From Sipunculus nudus (taxonomy: Eukaryota > Annelida > Sipuncula > Golfingiida > Sipunculidae): a stretch of 64,000 nt of DNA. The DNA lies in the NCBI GenBank assembly GCA_026874595.1, contig CM049311.1, positions 33,430,676 to 33,494,675 of the forward strand, given 5' to 3'. This document shows positions 23,040 through 33,707 of the stretch, piece by piece (the first letter of the stretch is position 1; the number at the start of each line of letters is the position of its first letter). The notes beneath the pieces were generated by a model. That model was given only the letters and a program-made list of their open reading frames with translations, was not told the origin of the DNA and did no database searches. Both the position numbers and the translations under genes were made by a program.

Positions 23040-23167
23040 CTACGAATTGTTTTGCAGGCTCTTGCCAGGTGCAGCTGAGCGGCAGGTTAAAATAAGGAAC
23101 TCTAATATTTCCAAGCAGGTCAGTATGCTGGCTTCAAGCATAAGACCTATATAACCACCGACATCAT
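23040..23167 (-). pseudogene. Channel copy 2, exon G (acceptor lost, filter Gly to Glu)
   Basis: Reads DDVGGYIGLMLEASILTCLE, so the G-A-S filter has become E-A-S, and ends with TAG 23040-23042. The base pair before the exon is TG, not AG, and no other AG lies close upstream. Confidence 0.88.
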
Positions 23168-23269
23168 CACAAAATCAGATCATCAACAGTTTGTAACCCA
23201 CTATTGGTAATATTACATAGAACGACTTTGTTGACGTTATAGTTAAATATTTTTTTATCTTTTCTTTGG

Positions 23270-23592
23270 CGGAGGGTACCGCCTCAATTTGGTAATGCTA
23301 ACCTAACTGACTGGGTGACAGGGCAGTATCACACATTTCATCTCATTATATATCCTGGTGTTAATCAGGCTCGGTGACTACTGTACATGAGGGCCCTGGG
23401 TGCGTAATCGTACCATTGCTGGGTCATTCCACCGAACCTCGGCCGTGGGGCACGACCTTCCCATTACGCCTTCAGAATGCTCAATCTGAGTGAAGTCCGG
23501 CCGTGAAAAATCTCACCGCCTCGGCTTAGATTCGAACTCGCGATCTCCCGGATTTTAGTCCTGTGCTCTACCCCTGAGCCACAGAAGCCGGT
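23270..23592 (-). mobile_element. tRNA-derived SINE in last intron of channel copy 2
   Basis: On the minus strand the head (23520-23592) reads TGTGGCTCAGGGGTAGAGCA (A box) and GAGTTCGAATCT (B box). The acceptor and T-stem pairing is poor, so it is not a functional tRNA. A roughly 250-base unrelated body follows. Its family differs from the SINEs near 29.7 and 49.7 kb. Confidence 0.75.
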
Positions 23593-23716
23593 TAGTTAAC
23601 ATATAATTACGTAAGCTTAAAAATACATAAATCTTTGAAATAGTATGCCAATTATCTCACGCTACTAGTTTGCTTTGGCTTAATAAAATAGTTTTTCAAC
23701 AAAACAATTCCAACTT

Positions 23717-23885
23717 TCCATCTCCAGTTTACCTGCTCAATACGGTGTCATGGGTCTGCGTGTGAGTACACACAGTCCATGAGTGTCTATATCCCCTTCT
23801 AAAAAATGCATGACAACAGGCGATAACTCTAAATAAAAGAGAAAAAAAAACAAGATTATGAACACAGAAGAAACACCGGTTGTTA
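23717..23885. repeat. Intronic block X, tandemly duplicated with 24672-24843
   Basis: About 165 bases nearly identical to 24672-24843 (shared TTTACCTGCTCAATACGGTG, AGTACACACAGTCC and AGGCGATAACTC blocks), differing by a few indels in A runs. Confidence 0.92.
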
Positions 23886-24489
23886 GCTTGAAAAATCTTG
23901 ACTTATGACGTTACCGATTTATGTTTATGTTATGCACCACTGAGGGGCCCGGTGAAAGTTTAAGACCATTCTTGTACAGGAACGAAACATATCATTTTGA
24001 GAAGAACCCTTTCCTTCATATATATTCAACATACATGCTACAGGAACTGGTAATTTAAACACTGATTATAATATTTCGGTTTATCATGGTCTCCTTCAAC
24101 TAATCACTTAACTGTAAATTCGTTTGCTTTATGTTGAACAATTCTAGTGAAATGTCTGTTTACATTCTTCCTTGTTAACGATCCCAATTTCATTTAAACC
24201 CGAAAAAAATGTCCTTTTCAAGTTTTTAATGGATAACACCCAAACATTCCAAACTAGACCACCGAAGATAGAGTGCGTGTCGGGATTTGAAATGACAGAC
24301 AGACGGACAGACAGAACAAACTGTTCTATCAGTTAAGTGACTTTCAGATAGATTGCCGAAAAGTAGGGCCTGTTGAACGACATATATCACACAAAAGAAC
24401 ATAAAAAAAACAAACAAAGCTGATAACAACCGATAAACCGACAGACTTTGAAGGTATGGTCTCTAGTATAACGCAAACTAGTATGTTAC

Positions 24490-24581
24490 CTCAGTGTAAG
24501 GCGATGTCATAACTGTATGTCTGCGTGACAGTGGTTTCCGCTAGTTCTTCATAATATACAGTCAGCAGTGATAGGTTCTCC
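24490..24581 (-). pseudogene. Channel copy 2, exon F (stop at 3' end)
   Basis: NLSLLTVYYEELAE and YSYDIALH, then TGA (24491-24493) exactly where copies 1 and 3 have Gly. The splice donor GTAACA is still present. Confidence 0.88.
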
Positions 24582-24671
24582 CTGTAACAAAAGAATATAC
24601 ACGAGGGCCATCGGGAATTTGTTGGCAAAGCCTCAAAGTCGTCATGTTTGCCTCGGATGTAACAAGAAATA

Positions 24672-24843
24672 TTACATTTCCATCTCCAGTTTACCTGCTC
24701 AATACGGTGTCATGGGTCTGCGTGTGAGTACACACAGTCCATGAGTGTCTATATACCATTCTAAAATGCATGACAACAGGCGATAACTCTAAATAAAAGA
24801 GAAAAACCAAGATTATAAACACTGAAGAAACCCCGGTTGTTTG
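24672..24843. repeat. Second copy of intronic block X
   Basis: Adjoins the partial exon F duplicate at 24848-24900. A short third block (AACAAGAAATATTACATTT) occurs both at 24660 and at 24901, marking the duplication borders; about 600 bases between exon F and X are missing from this copy. Confidence 0.9.
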
Positions 24844-24847
24844 ATAC

Positions 24848-24900
24848 CTCCAAGTAAGGCGATGTCATAACTGTATGTCTGCGTGACAATGGTTTCCGCC
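24848..24900 (-). pseudogene. Duplicated 3' half of channel copy 2 exon F
   Basis: 53 bases encoding AETIVTQTYSYDIALLG followed by a GTATCA donor. It keeps the correct Gly that the complete exon F has lost. It has no 5' part or acceptor and came with the duplicated block at 24672-24843. Confidence 0.85.
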
Positions 24901-25105
24901 GTAACAAGAAATATTACATTTTACATGCCTTCATCCCATTGACACAGTCACCCTTCAATTTACTGAGAAAGCAGAATTGTATGCAAAATATGCATCATAA
25001 CGTCCCTCCACCTGTTGAAAAAAAATAGACGATAATAAGCAAATATGGTGTGGATTTTGAAAATTAGGTACAGGTCAAATACATATCTTTTGCAAATTTG
25101 TCTAC

Positions 25106-25266
25106 CTTGGTTCCGTGGTGGTCATGTTCGTAGAATTCACAAACTGGTTCAGGATATAATGTGCCGGAAACAAAGCGTGTGACAGCTTGGTGTTGCATAC
25201 AGTTTTTTTCACAGACTTTCGGACAGTGACATGATCCGACACCTGAATCATCTTGTGTAAAATTTC
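25106..25266 (-). pseudogene. Channel copy 2, exon E (homopolymer frameshift)
   Basis: 161 bases, one more than copy 1, because of seven As at 25203-25209 (minus strand) where the family frame needs six. Upstream DDSGVGSCHCPKVCEK and, after the shift, an intact HALFP and FVNSTNMT remain recognisable. Confidence 0.88.
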
Positions 25267-25964
25267 CTGTAAAAAATATCAATCAAACTAATTTATATAC
25301 CAGGTATGTTAAATATAAATACAATATGGTGTTTTTACCTTAAAAACGTTATAAAAGATACAGTATCTGCCGATAGTTCATTCTAATATGGCTTGCTTCC
25401 TCATGTTCACAAGTGACCGTAAGCTTTGCGGCATTCAGTGCCACCAAACAACGTTCACATATCAAGAGTTTTCATGTATCAAATCTGCATTTCTTCTGTG
25501 TTTCTCCTTGCTACCATCTTTTTCTCCCTTTTATCACTTATGTGCAAGGTACGACCAATGGTCACAGCGTTTTGTTATTGTAAACAGACATACTGGCGGC
25601 CGTGTTAACTCACACACAGAATAATAACAACGCATAAACAGATGAAACGGAAAAACCAATGCTGTTTTTTTACAATGCTTTAAGAAAGACTTATTTGGCT
25701 CTGCTTGAAAACGTATCATCAGTGAGACTTTCCCACAAAGTGAAATCCGTATACATATTTATGATCCGGTATCTCTTTAAAAAACTGGGTCGGTCAACCA
25801 CTTTTGAGAACAAAGTCAAGAAAGAAAAAAAAAACTCGTTTTGTTATATTGTCATGAATAACCTTACATAATAGAATGTACTGAACCATGTTAATAAATG
25901 TATAACAATGTATGTTTTGTTTATTAGTGTTTGTATGCAAACAGGAAACATGAATTATTCTTAC

Positions 25965-26017
25965 CCACTGCTTTGTATAAACATCTGTATTCCTTGGTGG
26001 TTAGACACTCAGGCCAC
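25965..26017 (-). pseudogene. Channel copy 2, exon D (4-base deletion)
   Basis: 53 bases against 57 in copy 1. WPECLTTKEYRCLYKAV is readable only after shifting frame; in the true phase a TAA follows within six codons. Confidence 0.82.
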
Positions 26018-26852
26018 CTGTTTAAATGTATATATAATGATGCAAACATTGCCAGAAAGATAAGAAGTCATTTAAACTAATTATGTTATGCGTTCATATA
26101 TCCCGAAATACCTGGAGATCAGCCAAATGTTCTTGCTTTAACACTCACAATCCCGGAGACTCACATTACAGTTACTAATAATTACAGATGTTACCGTAAT
26201 TTCATTACTTCCACTTGCTGATCCTATCCGCTCAGTATTTTGTACTTTAAGACAAGTTCTGTTTCATTCTAAGTACGACGGGTAAACCTTTAATACAATG
26301 AAGACTGGCTACAATATTTTAATATTAACAGATAATACAATAATGCACAGGTTAACATTTTGCTGCACACGCCATAGGAATAATGTTCATAAGATATTAT
26401 GTAAATTAATAAACCACAATTAAGACAAAAATTATTTCCAGCCTTATTTACGAAATATTTTATTAAAAGCATTAATTGGGATTGTTGATGTTATCTATAA
26501 ACAATTGAGCATTCAATTGAGCATGCTATATTTAACTCTCTGAGCCTTCGAATATGCAGATATATTTGAAAAAAAAAACCTGGTTCAAAGTAAGAAAATG
26601 TTTTTTGTCTTGAAACGGAATCGTAGTCATCAATAACTGCGCAATAGCAGTATCGCAAATATTCAAATATCGCCCGGTTTTTGAAGGAATTCGGGAATTA
26701 ACCTATCCTAGGACAAAATTTGCATCATTACCGACAGTTAAAAATCAGAAAACTTGCATATCTTAGTGGTGGTCACTGATGAGTTCCATGACAAACATCC
26801 AGTTGGACCACCGATCAGTATAGTAGAGATCAAGCTGAGATAATGGGCTTAC

Positions 26853-27018
26853 CCATATAAATAGGATGGCTACAGCCAAAAGCCTTCTCCATGCACGTTA
26901 TCAGACACTCCTCTTGACAGGCCAGTTTGCTGTAATGCGGGAAGTACTGTAGGGGATTTATAATTACAAACTCCCTGCCATGGATGTTATAGCAATCCAT
27001 TGTTATGTCAAGAGTGTA
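26853..27018 (-). pseudogene. Channel copy 2, exon C (acceptor lost, Cys to Phe)
   Basis: 166 bases: two codons longer than copies 1 and 3 (REFVIINP against GEFLNP). The acceptor reads TTACAT instead of TTGCAG, and no AG is nearby. The motif reads EKAFGCSHP where copy 1 has ENSCGCSHP. Confidence 0.88.
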
Positions 27019-27761
27019 ATGTAAGAACAAATTGGTAATAAACGAAAAGTCAAAATCCCCTTCCTTTACAATTAACACAAAATATTCATATGCTAGTCCA
27101 TATGTCTACAATCGCCAAGTGATCACAATAGTCCGTTTGCTGTAGCGGCAAATCTTCGTCCCCACCAATTAACCAAACCTTGTTTTTGCTTATTGCCTTA
27201 CGCCTATACTTAAATTTTAAAGATGTGACATTAAATAATCTATGATTTTGCAGGGAATATTAAAATAACCTTTAAATGACATTTTAACCTATAATAATGA
27301 AGTCAAAGTATGGCTTTGACTAAGCCTGTTCAGACGATGTATGAAATGTGCAGATGAGGTCTGAATTTAATTGGCCAATAGAGGTCAAAAGGTCATCAGA
27401 CTTTCCCATTGGCAAAAATCTGAAAAATAAATGTGCGACAAGTCCAATGATTACTCATTAAATATCATCAAATGACATAGGAGCAATATTAAGAATCTAT
27501 GAGAAATGCCATATTAGTTTTGAGGGATATTAAAATGACCATAACCCCACAGCTTTTTAATTTAGAACAATATCAACAGATCAAATTGTTAATTTATTAA
27601 GCCCGATCAGATGGTATATAAGATATTCACACAAGGCCAGTATTGATTTAGCAGAGGTCAGAATAACATGTGATGTTGCCCCTACTGACCTCAATGCAGA
27701 CAATTACGTTATACGGTGATGCACCAATTTTTTGTGTGTGACTTCATGTGTAAGTTCACAC

Positions 27762-27860
27762 CTTTACTTCCTGGATTGAGACAAAGGTTTCTTCACCCGG
27801 TGCGACGGCAAACCCCGGCATTGACATTATCGGGACCTCTTCGGTCTCATGCAGTAAAAC
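27762..27860 (-). pseudogene. Channel copy 2, exon B (intact)
   Basis: 99 bases, acceptor TTTTTTAG, donor GTGTGA; GFAVAPGEETFVSIQ as in copy 1. Confidence 0.88.
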
Positions 27861-28373
27861 CTAAAAAAGGTATTAAGCGAAACTTGTTGTTAGATTGATG
27901 AGAACATTCACTCCTCTTAATTTGGGCCAGTCTCATCAAACCGTCAGCAACAATTTTAGAACGTGGTAATCTTAAAAGCAAAAGAAAATAAAATGCCAAA
28001 AACTTCCACATGTGATTAAATACAGCTTTTATGAATTAGGTTTGCATTTCTGCTATATTTTTATATTTTTCTACAATTATATTCCCGAATCTAAATCTGA
28101 ATTTGGAATAAAATATCCAAAAATTAAAAATGAATGGGACTCTCGAGCTATCCAGAGCTGTCAAACAAAGAAACAGGATTTATGTTCTATCTTAATTAAA
28201 AAAAGAGAAAATAAAAAATAGGTCTGACTGTTTTAATTCTAAAATAAAATGAGAAAAATAATGAGCTATATAATGTATGTAAGGTCGAAGCCAGCATTTG
28301 AGAAAAAAACATAGGTTCACTCTATATCAATCCGAAAACAAAATCTGAAAAAGTGAAATATTTAAACATTTAC

Positions 28374-28924
28374 CTTGAAGCCTGATGTTCGGGGTGTAAT
28401 ATCATTCACATAGTGTTCCTTGTACTGAACATTAAGGATCATGCGAATAGCGTACACCTCACCAGGAAGTGTAGTGTACAAGATATCAGATTTGGTAGCG
28501 TTGAAAGTGTAACAGTACCCGTGACCTGTCTCTACACCAATGAACTTGGACGTATCATTGTCGCTTTTGTCGTTGAATCGGTACTGTAATACCATCTCAT
28601 CTATTTGGTGAACATCTTCTTTGACCCTCGCTTGGATACTAACGTTTGATGTTGACGCTTTATCTTTTGCCTTGTTCGTCAGACGAAGTAAAGCAATTTT
28701 CATTTTTGGATGTTGGTCCAGATAAGACTTTCTGTATATGTTCATGTTACAAATCGTAATTGCCGGCAGCTTCAGATTTTTAAGTCCAGATTTTCTTACT
28801 ATCCCAGTTTGGACCTTCAGGTAAAAAGTTCTCAAAGTTAGAATTGTTCCTTTATAGAAGACGACCCCGATTCCAGCTGCCAACAGGACACCCCAGACGA
28901 GTCTGCGTATAAGATTTTTTAATG
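28374..28924 (-). pseudogene. Channel copy 2, exon A (intact)
   Basis: Open for 183 codons after an ACAG acceptor, donor GTAAAT. It has TM1 (VWGVLLAAGIGVVFYKG), LPAITICNMNIYRKS and GYCYTFNATKSDILY. It shows where the exon should begin, about 25 bases further 5' than copy 1 allows. Confidence 0.88.
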
Positions 28925-29624
28925 CTGTTTACTTTAAAACGTTACTTTTATGTTTATCTACATGATAATAATTTTGAACTTTATTTAACACCAACTACCA
29001 GAGCTGGGTACAATATTTCTCTATCGGGGGTTGCTGATGGATCATCTATGATGAAATGCGATAAAAGGTTTGTTCCGTGTCTAACGATGAAGTAGCAGGT
29101 AATTTACTTGTGACTTTATAGTATAAAAGTTTTTACTACATTACAACATCTCCTTAGGGTATCATTGTATCTTCACATTATCGCCATGAGTTACTTCAGG
29201 AAATGAATGGTTTAGCAGTATGAGAATGTTTAGAGGGAGCAGAATTCAATATACAAATATATTCGACCTAGAAAAATCTAGGAGTAAAACAGGAGTGGTC
29301 ATTTGCGTCTGCTCACTAAAAAAACGTTAAAATACTCAATTCAAAAGAACCGTGTAAAGTAAAGAGTAAGAGTTAAAGTAAAGTTAAGACAAATGTTTAA
29401 AATTGGAGGCGTAAATGAACAGAGTATCTAGTTTAGCAGAAAAATTAACACCTCACCTTCTAGCGCAGGAAGCGTTCCTGTCCCGAACTACCCTGATACA
29501 ATGCAGACTTGTGGTTGAGGTAAAGTTTTCAAATTTGTCATCCATCTGTATTTCTTTGAGTATAACCCGACACACTAGAATGACCACCGTAACCTCCTCG
29601 GTTTAATCCTATCGGTATAACAGC
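28925..29624 (-). other. Duplicated 5' flank of channel copy 2
   Basis: 29449-29570 is the reverse complement of 311-425 upstream of copy 1 and matches 49584 onward upstream of copy 3. No first exon recognised. Confidence 0.7.
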
Positions 29625-29830
29625 AAACAGAAACCTACGTCCGTCAAGTGAAACCACGCTCGATTCTGTCCATTGAAGATAAGATTTGATTCCCCGTGTT
29701 GCCATTAGTGTGAGTTTGTGTTGCCCTCCATGGTCGTCCGTGGTTTTCTCTGGTTTCATCCACTGCTAGACATTACCGAACGCCGCCATCTGACAATGGA
29801 AAGAGCCTTTCATTTTTTAGATTAACTATT
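29625..29830 (+). mobile_element. tRNA-derived SINE (shared copy upstream of channel copy 2)
   Basis: Carries the diverged core GTCCGTGGTTTTCTCTGGTT and a terminal GACAATGGAAAGAGCC block. It sits at the same distance from the duplicated flank as the SINEs at 30-235 and 49655-49880. Confidence 0.6.
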
Positions 29831-31740
29831 TGTACGATCAATTTCCATTGCATGGTTGCAGTATTATTGTTTTTCCTGCCTCGACCGACCCAGTGATAGA
29901 TGTTGCATGCGTTAAAGACAAATGCATTGAATTTTATGTTTGTGAGAAAGAATAAATTACGTATGGCCATAAATGTTGATAACTACTTTAGCCAACGTGA
30001 CAATAGACTAATATTTTCTTATCTATTTTTCATCTCATAACTCCTCTTTAATGGTGTCTTCCTTCATTTTCAAAACGGAAATCTCATTCGAGCTGATTTT
30101 TACCCATTCTGTGGTCTAATCCACATAATCCAAGTTTAAATGAAAGTCAGAGTCAAGCCTACTCCAGTCCAGGTTCATACAGAATCCTTGAGATTCTAAT
30201 ATACGTCGAACGTCTTCATGTCCGGGTAATTTGTAACCGTTTCCAAGTGAAACTCCAAATCCAATTGAATAAATGTATGAAAAGAAAATATGATATTATC
30301 GTGTATTTTTATGGGTCTTCTTGCTCCTTTTATTTCAAAATACAATTAATTGTAGCTCCAGATGCAGAACTAATACTTAATATTAGAACATTTTTTTTGT
30401 CGAGTTCACTTCTCCAGGTCCGGATAAAAGTCAGAGTCCAGGGCCCTTGTGTCCAAACCAGTGTCAGTTTCGCAATACTGTTGATAATGTGGCAATGGCA
30501 ATAAACAAAATGTGCCGTGATGCATAAGACTGATTCACGTGTGAATGCGGCTAGAGAGGCCAAATGGCGCCACCTATCTGCCCATGCTGAACGATGGCTG
30601 ACATCATACCTCACATGTTTAGAATGTCGTTTCACAGAATTTCTCAAATGTTCTGTTCACACTACGCCCGTTTATGTTTGCATTTAAATTAACACAGGAT
30701 AAACCATGCCTTGTAAACAGGTGTCATAATACACACTGATCAGCTGTCCTTGTGTTTTCCGATACACATTATAATTGTGTTCGATGAGCAAAAATTGATA
30801 TGTAAATTGATACATATAATGATATATTGCATTCTTTCAATGCGATCTATAAAACGGATGTTAATACGTGATTGGCCAACTGACTGACAGACCTAATATT
30901 TCTCATGCGGGAGTCTGTACAGTTCATAATATTCGATTGATTATGTTGTACATCGGTAAAACAAAGCTGAACTGACACTGAGTAACAATTGACTTTAGTC
31001 AGTTGCGATTTTAAAATAAATCTATGGCGTAGTTAGAAGCACAGTGAATGTATAAATACAAGTCTTGATAAATGTGTGTCATGGTCAATTTACTGATTGA
31101 TTGCATCAAAGGTCAATGCTCCGAGGCAAGATTAAAGGGCAAGACCCATGTGGACGAAACCGATCCCAATACCAACCAACCAATCAACCAACCAACCAAC
31201 GTGTTAACGACGATAAACCATTATGCCTAAAACATGCCACATAGTTCCTTTGTAGAGCAGATATTTGTTATATATTTATGGCTTTAGGGAATAGTTTAAT
31301 TTTGAACAATTAGACCATTTTTGTTGTATGAAGAAACCATTAAAACACATTACATGTAGTCCAAACTTCTGGCACATTATTTGTATTAGGACAATTAGCA
31401 GCATATATATGTCGTGGCAATTTAAGCAAAGTGTACCTAAGTTCTCTAAAAAGTTAAATATCAGCCTGAATAAAGTATCTGCATTATGCAATAACGAACA
31501 AAATTGGCATCGAACAGTACTTACATAAAAATTCGTATGTTTGAATGATGGGACATGCAACCTCATAGAACTAAGCACTCGTGATATAATTACACCATTT
31601 GGGCTATTGTACCACAGACCCCTGTAAAATACGAGCAGCTTTTTAGTAATTCGTAAACCACAATTAAGCTAGGTTGCAAAATAGGTTTCTAGTCAGAATG
31701 CCACATCCAACAACCCTATTAACGACAGATATGAGAGGTA
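29831..31740. other. Intergenic between channel copies 2 and 3, nothing recognised
   Basis: Only short ORFs. 30130-30185 and 30415-30445 share AAAGTCAGAGTC, similar to a GAGTCC-rich patch at 50760-50860; this may be a weak dispersed repeat. A short (CCAA)n-like patch lies at 31165-31200. Confidence 0.45.
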
Positions 31741-31748
31741 AATTGGTA

Positions 31749-31750
<2 letters not shown>

Positions 31751-31797
<47 letters not shown>

Positions 31798-31942
31798 TAT
31801 ATACATATGCCTTGTACAGCAGCATATGTGACATAATTGCAAATAACTTTGGGCTCCCTCAACTTGGCAGGTTCGCCAAGCCCATGATTAAATTGTTAAG
31901 TTAACTCTACACAGGAAACCATATATATATATATTGAGAGCA

Positions 31943-31977
<35 letters not shown>

Positions 31978-32050
31978 TTCTCTCTCTCTCTCTCTTTATA
32001 TATATATATATATAAATATTATATTAAAATAATGATGTTGAGTCCGGTCT

Positions 32051-32094
<44 letters not shown>
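31751..32094. repeat. Compound microsatellite cluster
   Basis: (TA)n at 31751-31808, (TCTG)n at about 31947-31978, (TC)n at 31979-31996 and (TA)n at 32055-32094, with short spacers. ORFs reading Ile-Tyr or Leu-Ser repeats here are artefacts. Confidence 0.9.
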
Positions 32095-32096
<2 letters not shown>

Positions 32097-32119
32097 GATC
32101 GCAGAGGATCAATGGGCAG

Positions 32120-32600
32120 TGATACCAAATAGTAATTAAATTTCCGTTCCGTCCTTCAGAAATGAGCATTACTCCAAAAACGTTTGAGATATAGACAATC
32201 AAAATTGTTTCCGACCAATTAGCTTTCAGATCAATGGACTTTTAGACATCTTGGCTGTTGGACGAAGGAATCTCGAACCGCTGTCTCAAGGGTCGGGTTG
32301 TGGTATTGCAATAAGTAGTTACATTAAAAACATTGTTAAAAAATATGTGTTAGTTATTTGTATGACAGAAAATATACAACACCTTCCATCCGCCACTATG
32401 TTAACCCTTCCATCATTGTACAGTTACCTGTTTTAGTACAAACTGTGTCCTCATAATGCCACCATGCACTTGACCAGCGGCTTTTTTAGCAAGGGATCAA
32501 TCGTCTGCTCGCAGCTCACGCTTCATGACATCAAATTGAAATCGACATGAGTTGATCTGTCTGTAAACGGTTTACCGTAGCCAGTAGCGAATAACCTTTT
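32120..32600 (+). repeat. Dispersed repeat R1, uninterrupted copy
   Basis: Colinear with 13440-13687 plus 20856-21070 once the BEL/Pao element is removed, and inversely with 12640-13160. Includes GATCAATCGTCTGCTCGCAG and CGACATGAGT blocks. No coding capacity. Confidence 0.6.
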
Positions 32601-32647
32601 AGATTTAACTTTTGTTTTCTTCGTGTAGTTTTTATCCATTTTACTAT

Positions 32648-33707
32648 CCCCTCGCAACTAAGTTGCAGGAGGGGATATATTAACGCCTCCGTTATTTCGT
32701 CTGTCCGTTCATCCGGGATTGCCTTGTGGATCGATTTTCAGATAAACCATTTGACCAAAACCAACGTGGTGACGGGGTAAAAGGTTACGGCCACAAGACC
32801 CACTTCTTGAAAAAGCTTGTGGCCCATTTGCAGCCAAACCGTTCCATCAAAACCTTTCTTCTTGCAAAGATGGCCCACACACCCATGGATGAAGAATCTT
32901 ATCAAATTTGAGGTCATAGATTCCAAGGTTACGGCCACAAAGCCTACTTCTTGAAAAAATTATGGATCAATTTAAAGCCAATCCGTTTCACCAAAACCTT
33001 TCACCTTGCAAATATGACTCATCCACCTAAGGATCAAGAACTTTATCGATTTTGGCGTGACTGAATCAAAGGTCACGGCAGCAGGGCCCACTTTTTGAAA
33101 ACGATTGTGGATCCATTTAAAGCCAATCCGTTTCACCAAAACCTTTCACTTTGCAAATATGACTCACCCACCTAAGGATGAGGAACTCTATCGATTTTGG
33201 CGTCACTGGATCAAAGGTCACGACAGCAGGGCCCACTTCTTGAAAAGCTTGTGGAACCATTTAAAGCCAAACCGTTTCACCAAATCCTTTCATCTTGCAA
33301 ATATGACTCACCCACCCAAGGATGAAGAACCATATCAATTTTGAGGTCACAGGTTCAAAGGGCACTGCCAAATATCCTACTCCTTGGAAAGGATTATGGA
33401 TCAATTTAAAGCCAAACCGTTTTACCAAAACCTTTCATCTTGCATATATGGCTCATCCACTCATAGATTAAGAACCCTATTTATTTCAGGTGACGGGTCG
33501 GAGGTCACGGCCGCAGGGCCCACTTCTTGAACAAGTTTGTGCACCCATTTTAGACCAAACCTTGTGACCAACACCTGTCCTCGCTGATATGGCTCACCCA
33601 CCCATGGGTGGAGAACCCTATTTAGTTTGAGGTAACAGTGTGCAAAGGTTTAGGCCAGGTTTTACACTGTGTAATACACCCATCCTAATTACGCCCTATG
33701 CGAGGGG
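32648..33707. mobile_element. 144-bp tandem array bounded by inverted CCCCTCGCA termini
   Basis: About six and a half diverged units with a period of 143-144 bases. The landmark AAGGTTACGGCCACAAGRCC or its variants recurs at about 32781, 32925, 33069, 33212, 33356 and 33500. The left boundary is CCCCTCGCA (32648) and begins a hairpin (CCCCTCGCAAC, then GTTGC and GAGGGG to 32674); the right boundary is TGCGAGGGG (33699-33707). Non-autonomous elements with internal tandem repeats and a terminal hairpin are known from bivalves; this looks alike but I cannot assign a family. Because 144 is a multiple of three, ORFs run across units without implying a gene. Confidence 0.75.

Larger units (their letters stand above)
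23040..28924 (-). pseudogene. DEG/ENaC channel, copy 2 (pseudogene)
   Basis: Seven exon equivalents in the same order and nearly the same lengths as copy 1: 28374-28924, 27762-27860, 26853-27018, 25965-26017, 25106-25266, 24490-24581 and 23040-23167. Lesions: exon C acceptor AG changed to AT; exon C Cys of the C-G-C motif replaced by Phe; 4-base deletion in exon D causing an early stop; one extra A in an A7 tract in exon E (+1 frameshift); TGA in place of Gly at the end of exon F; exon G acceptor AG changed to TG; and Gly of the G-A-S filter changed to Glu. Exons A and B look intact. Copy 2 lies tail-to-tail with copy 1. A truncated product or regulatory transcript is possible, but a working channel is not. 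Confidence 0.9.

Noticed and set aside
23520-23592. A tRNA gene
   Set aside because: A and B boxes are good but acceptor and T-stem pairing fails and a SINE body follows.
31940-32000. CRISPR-like short repeats
   Set aside because: Simple (TCTG)n/(TC)n microsatellite without spacers; eukaryotic context.
33105-33344. A 48-residue-repeat protein on the + strand
   Set aside because: The 144-bp unit is a multiple of three, so frames stay open by chance; units vary without wobble bias and neighbouring units contain stops.
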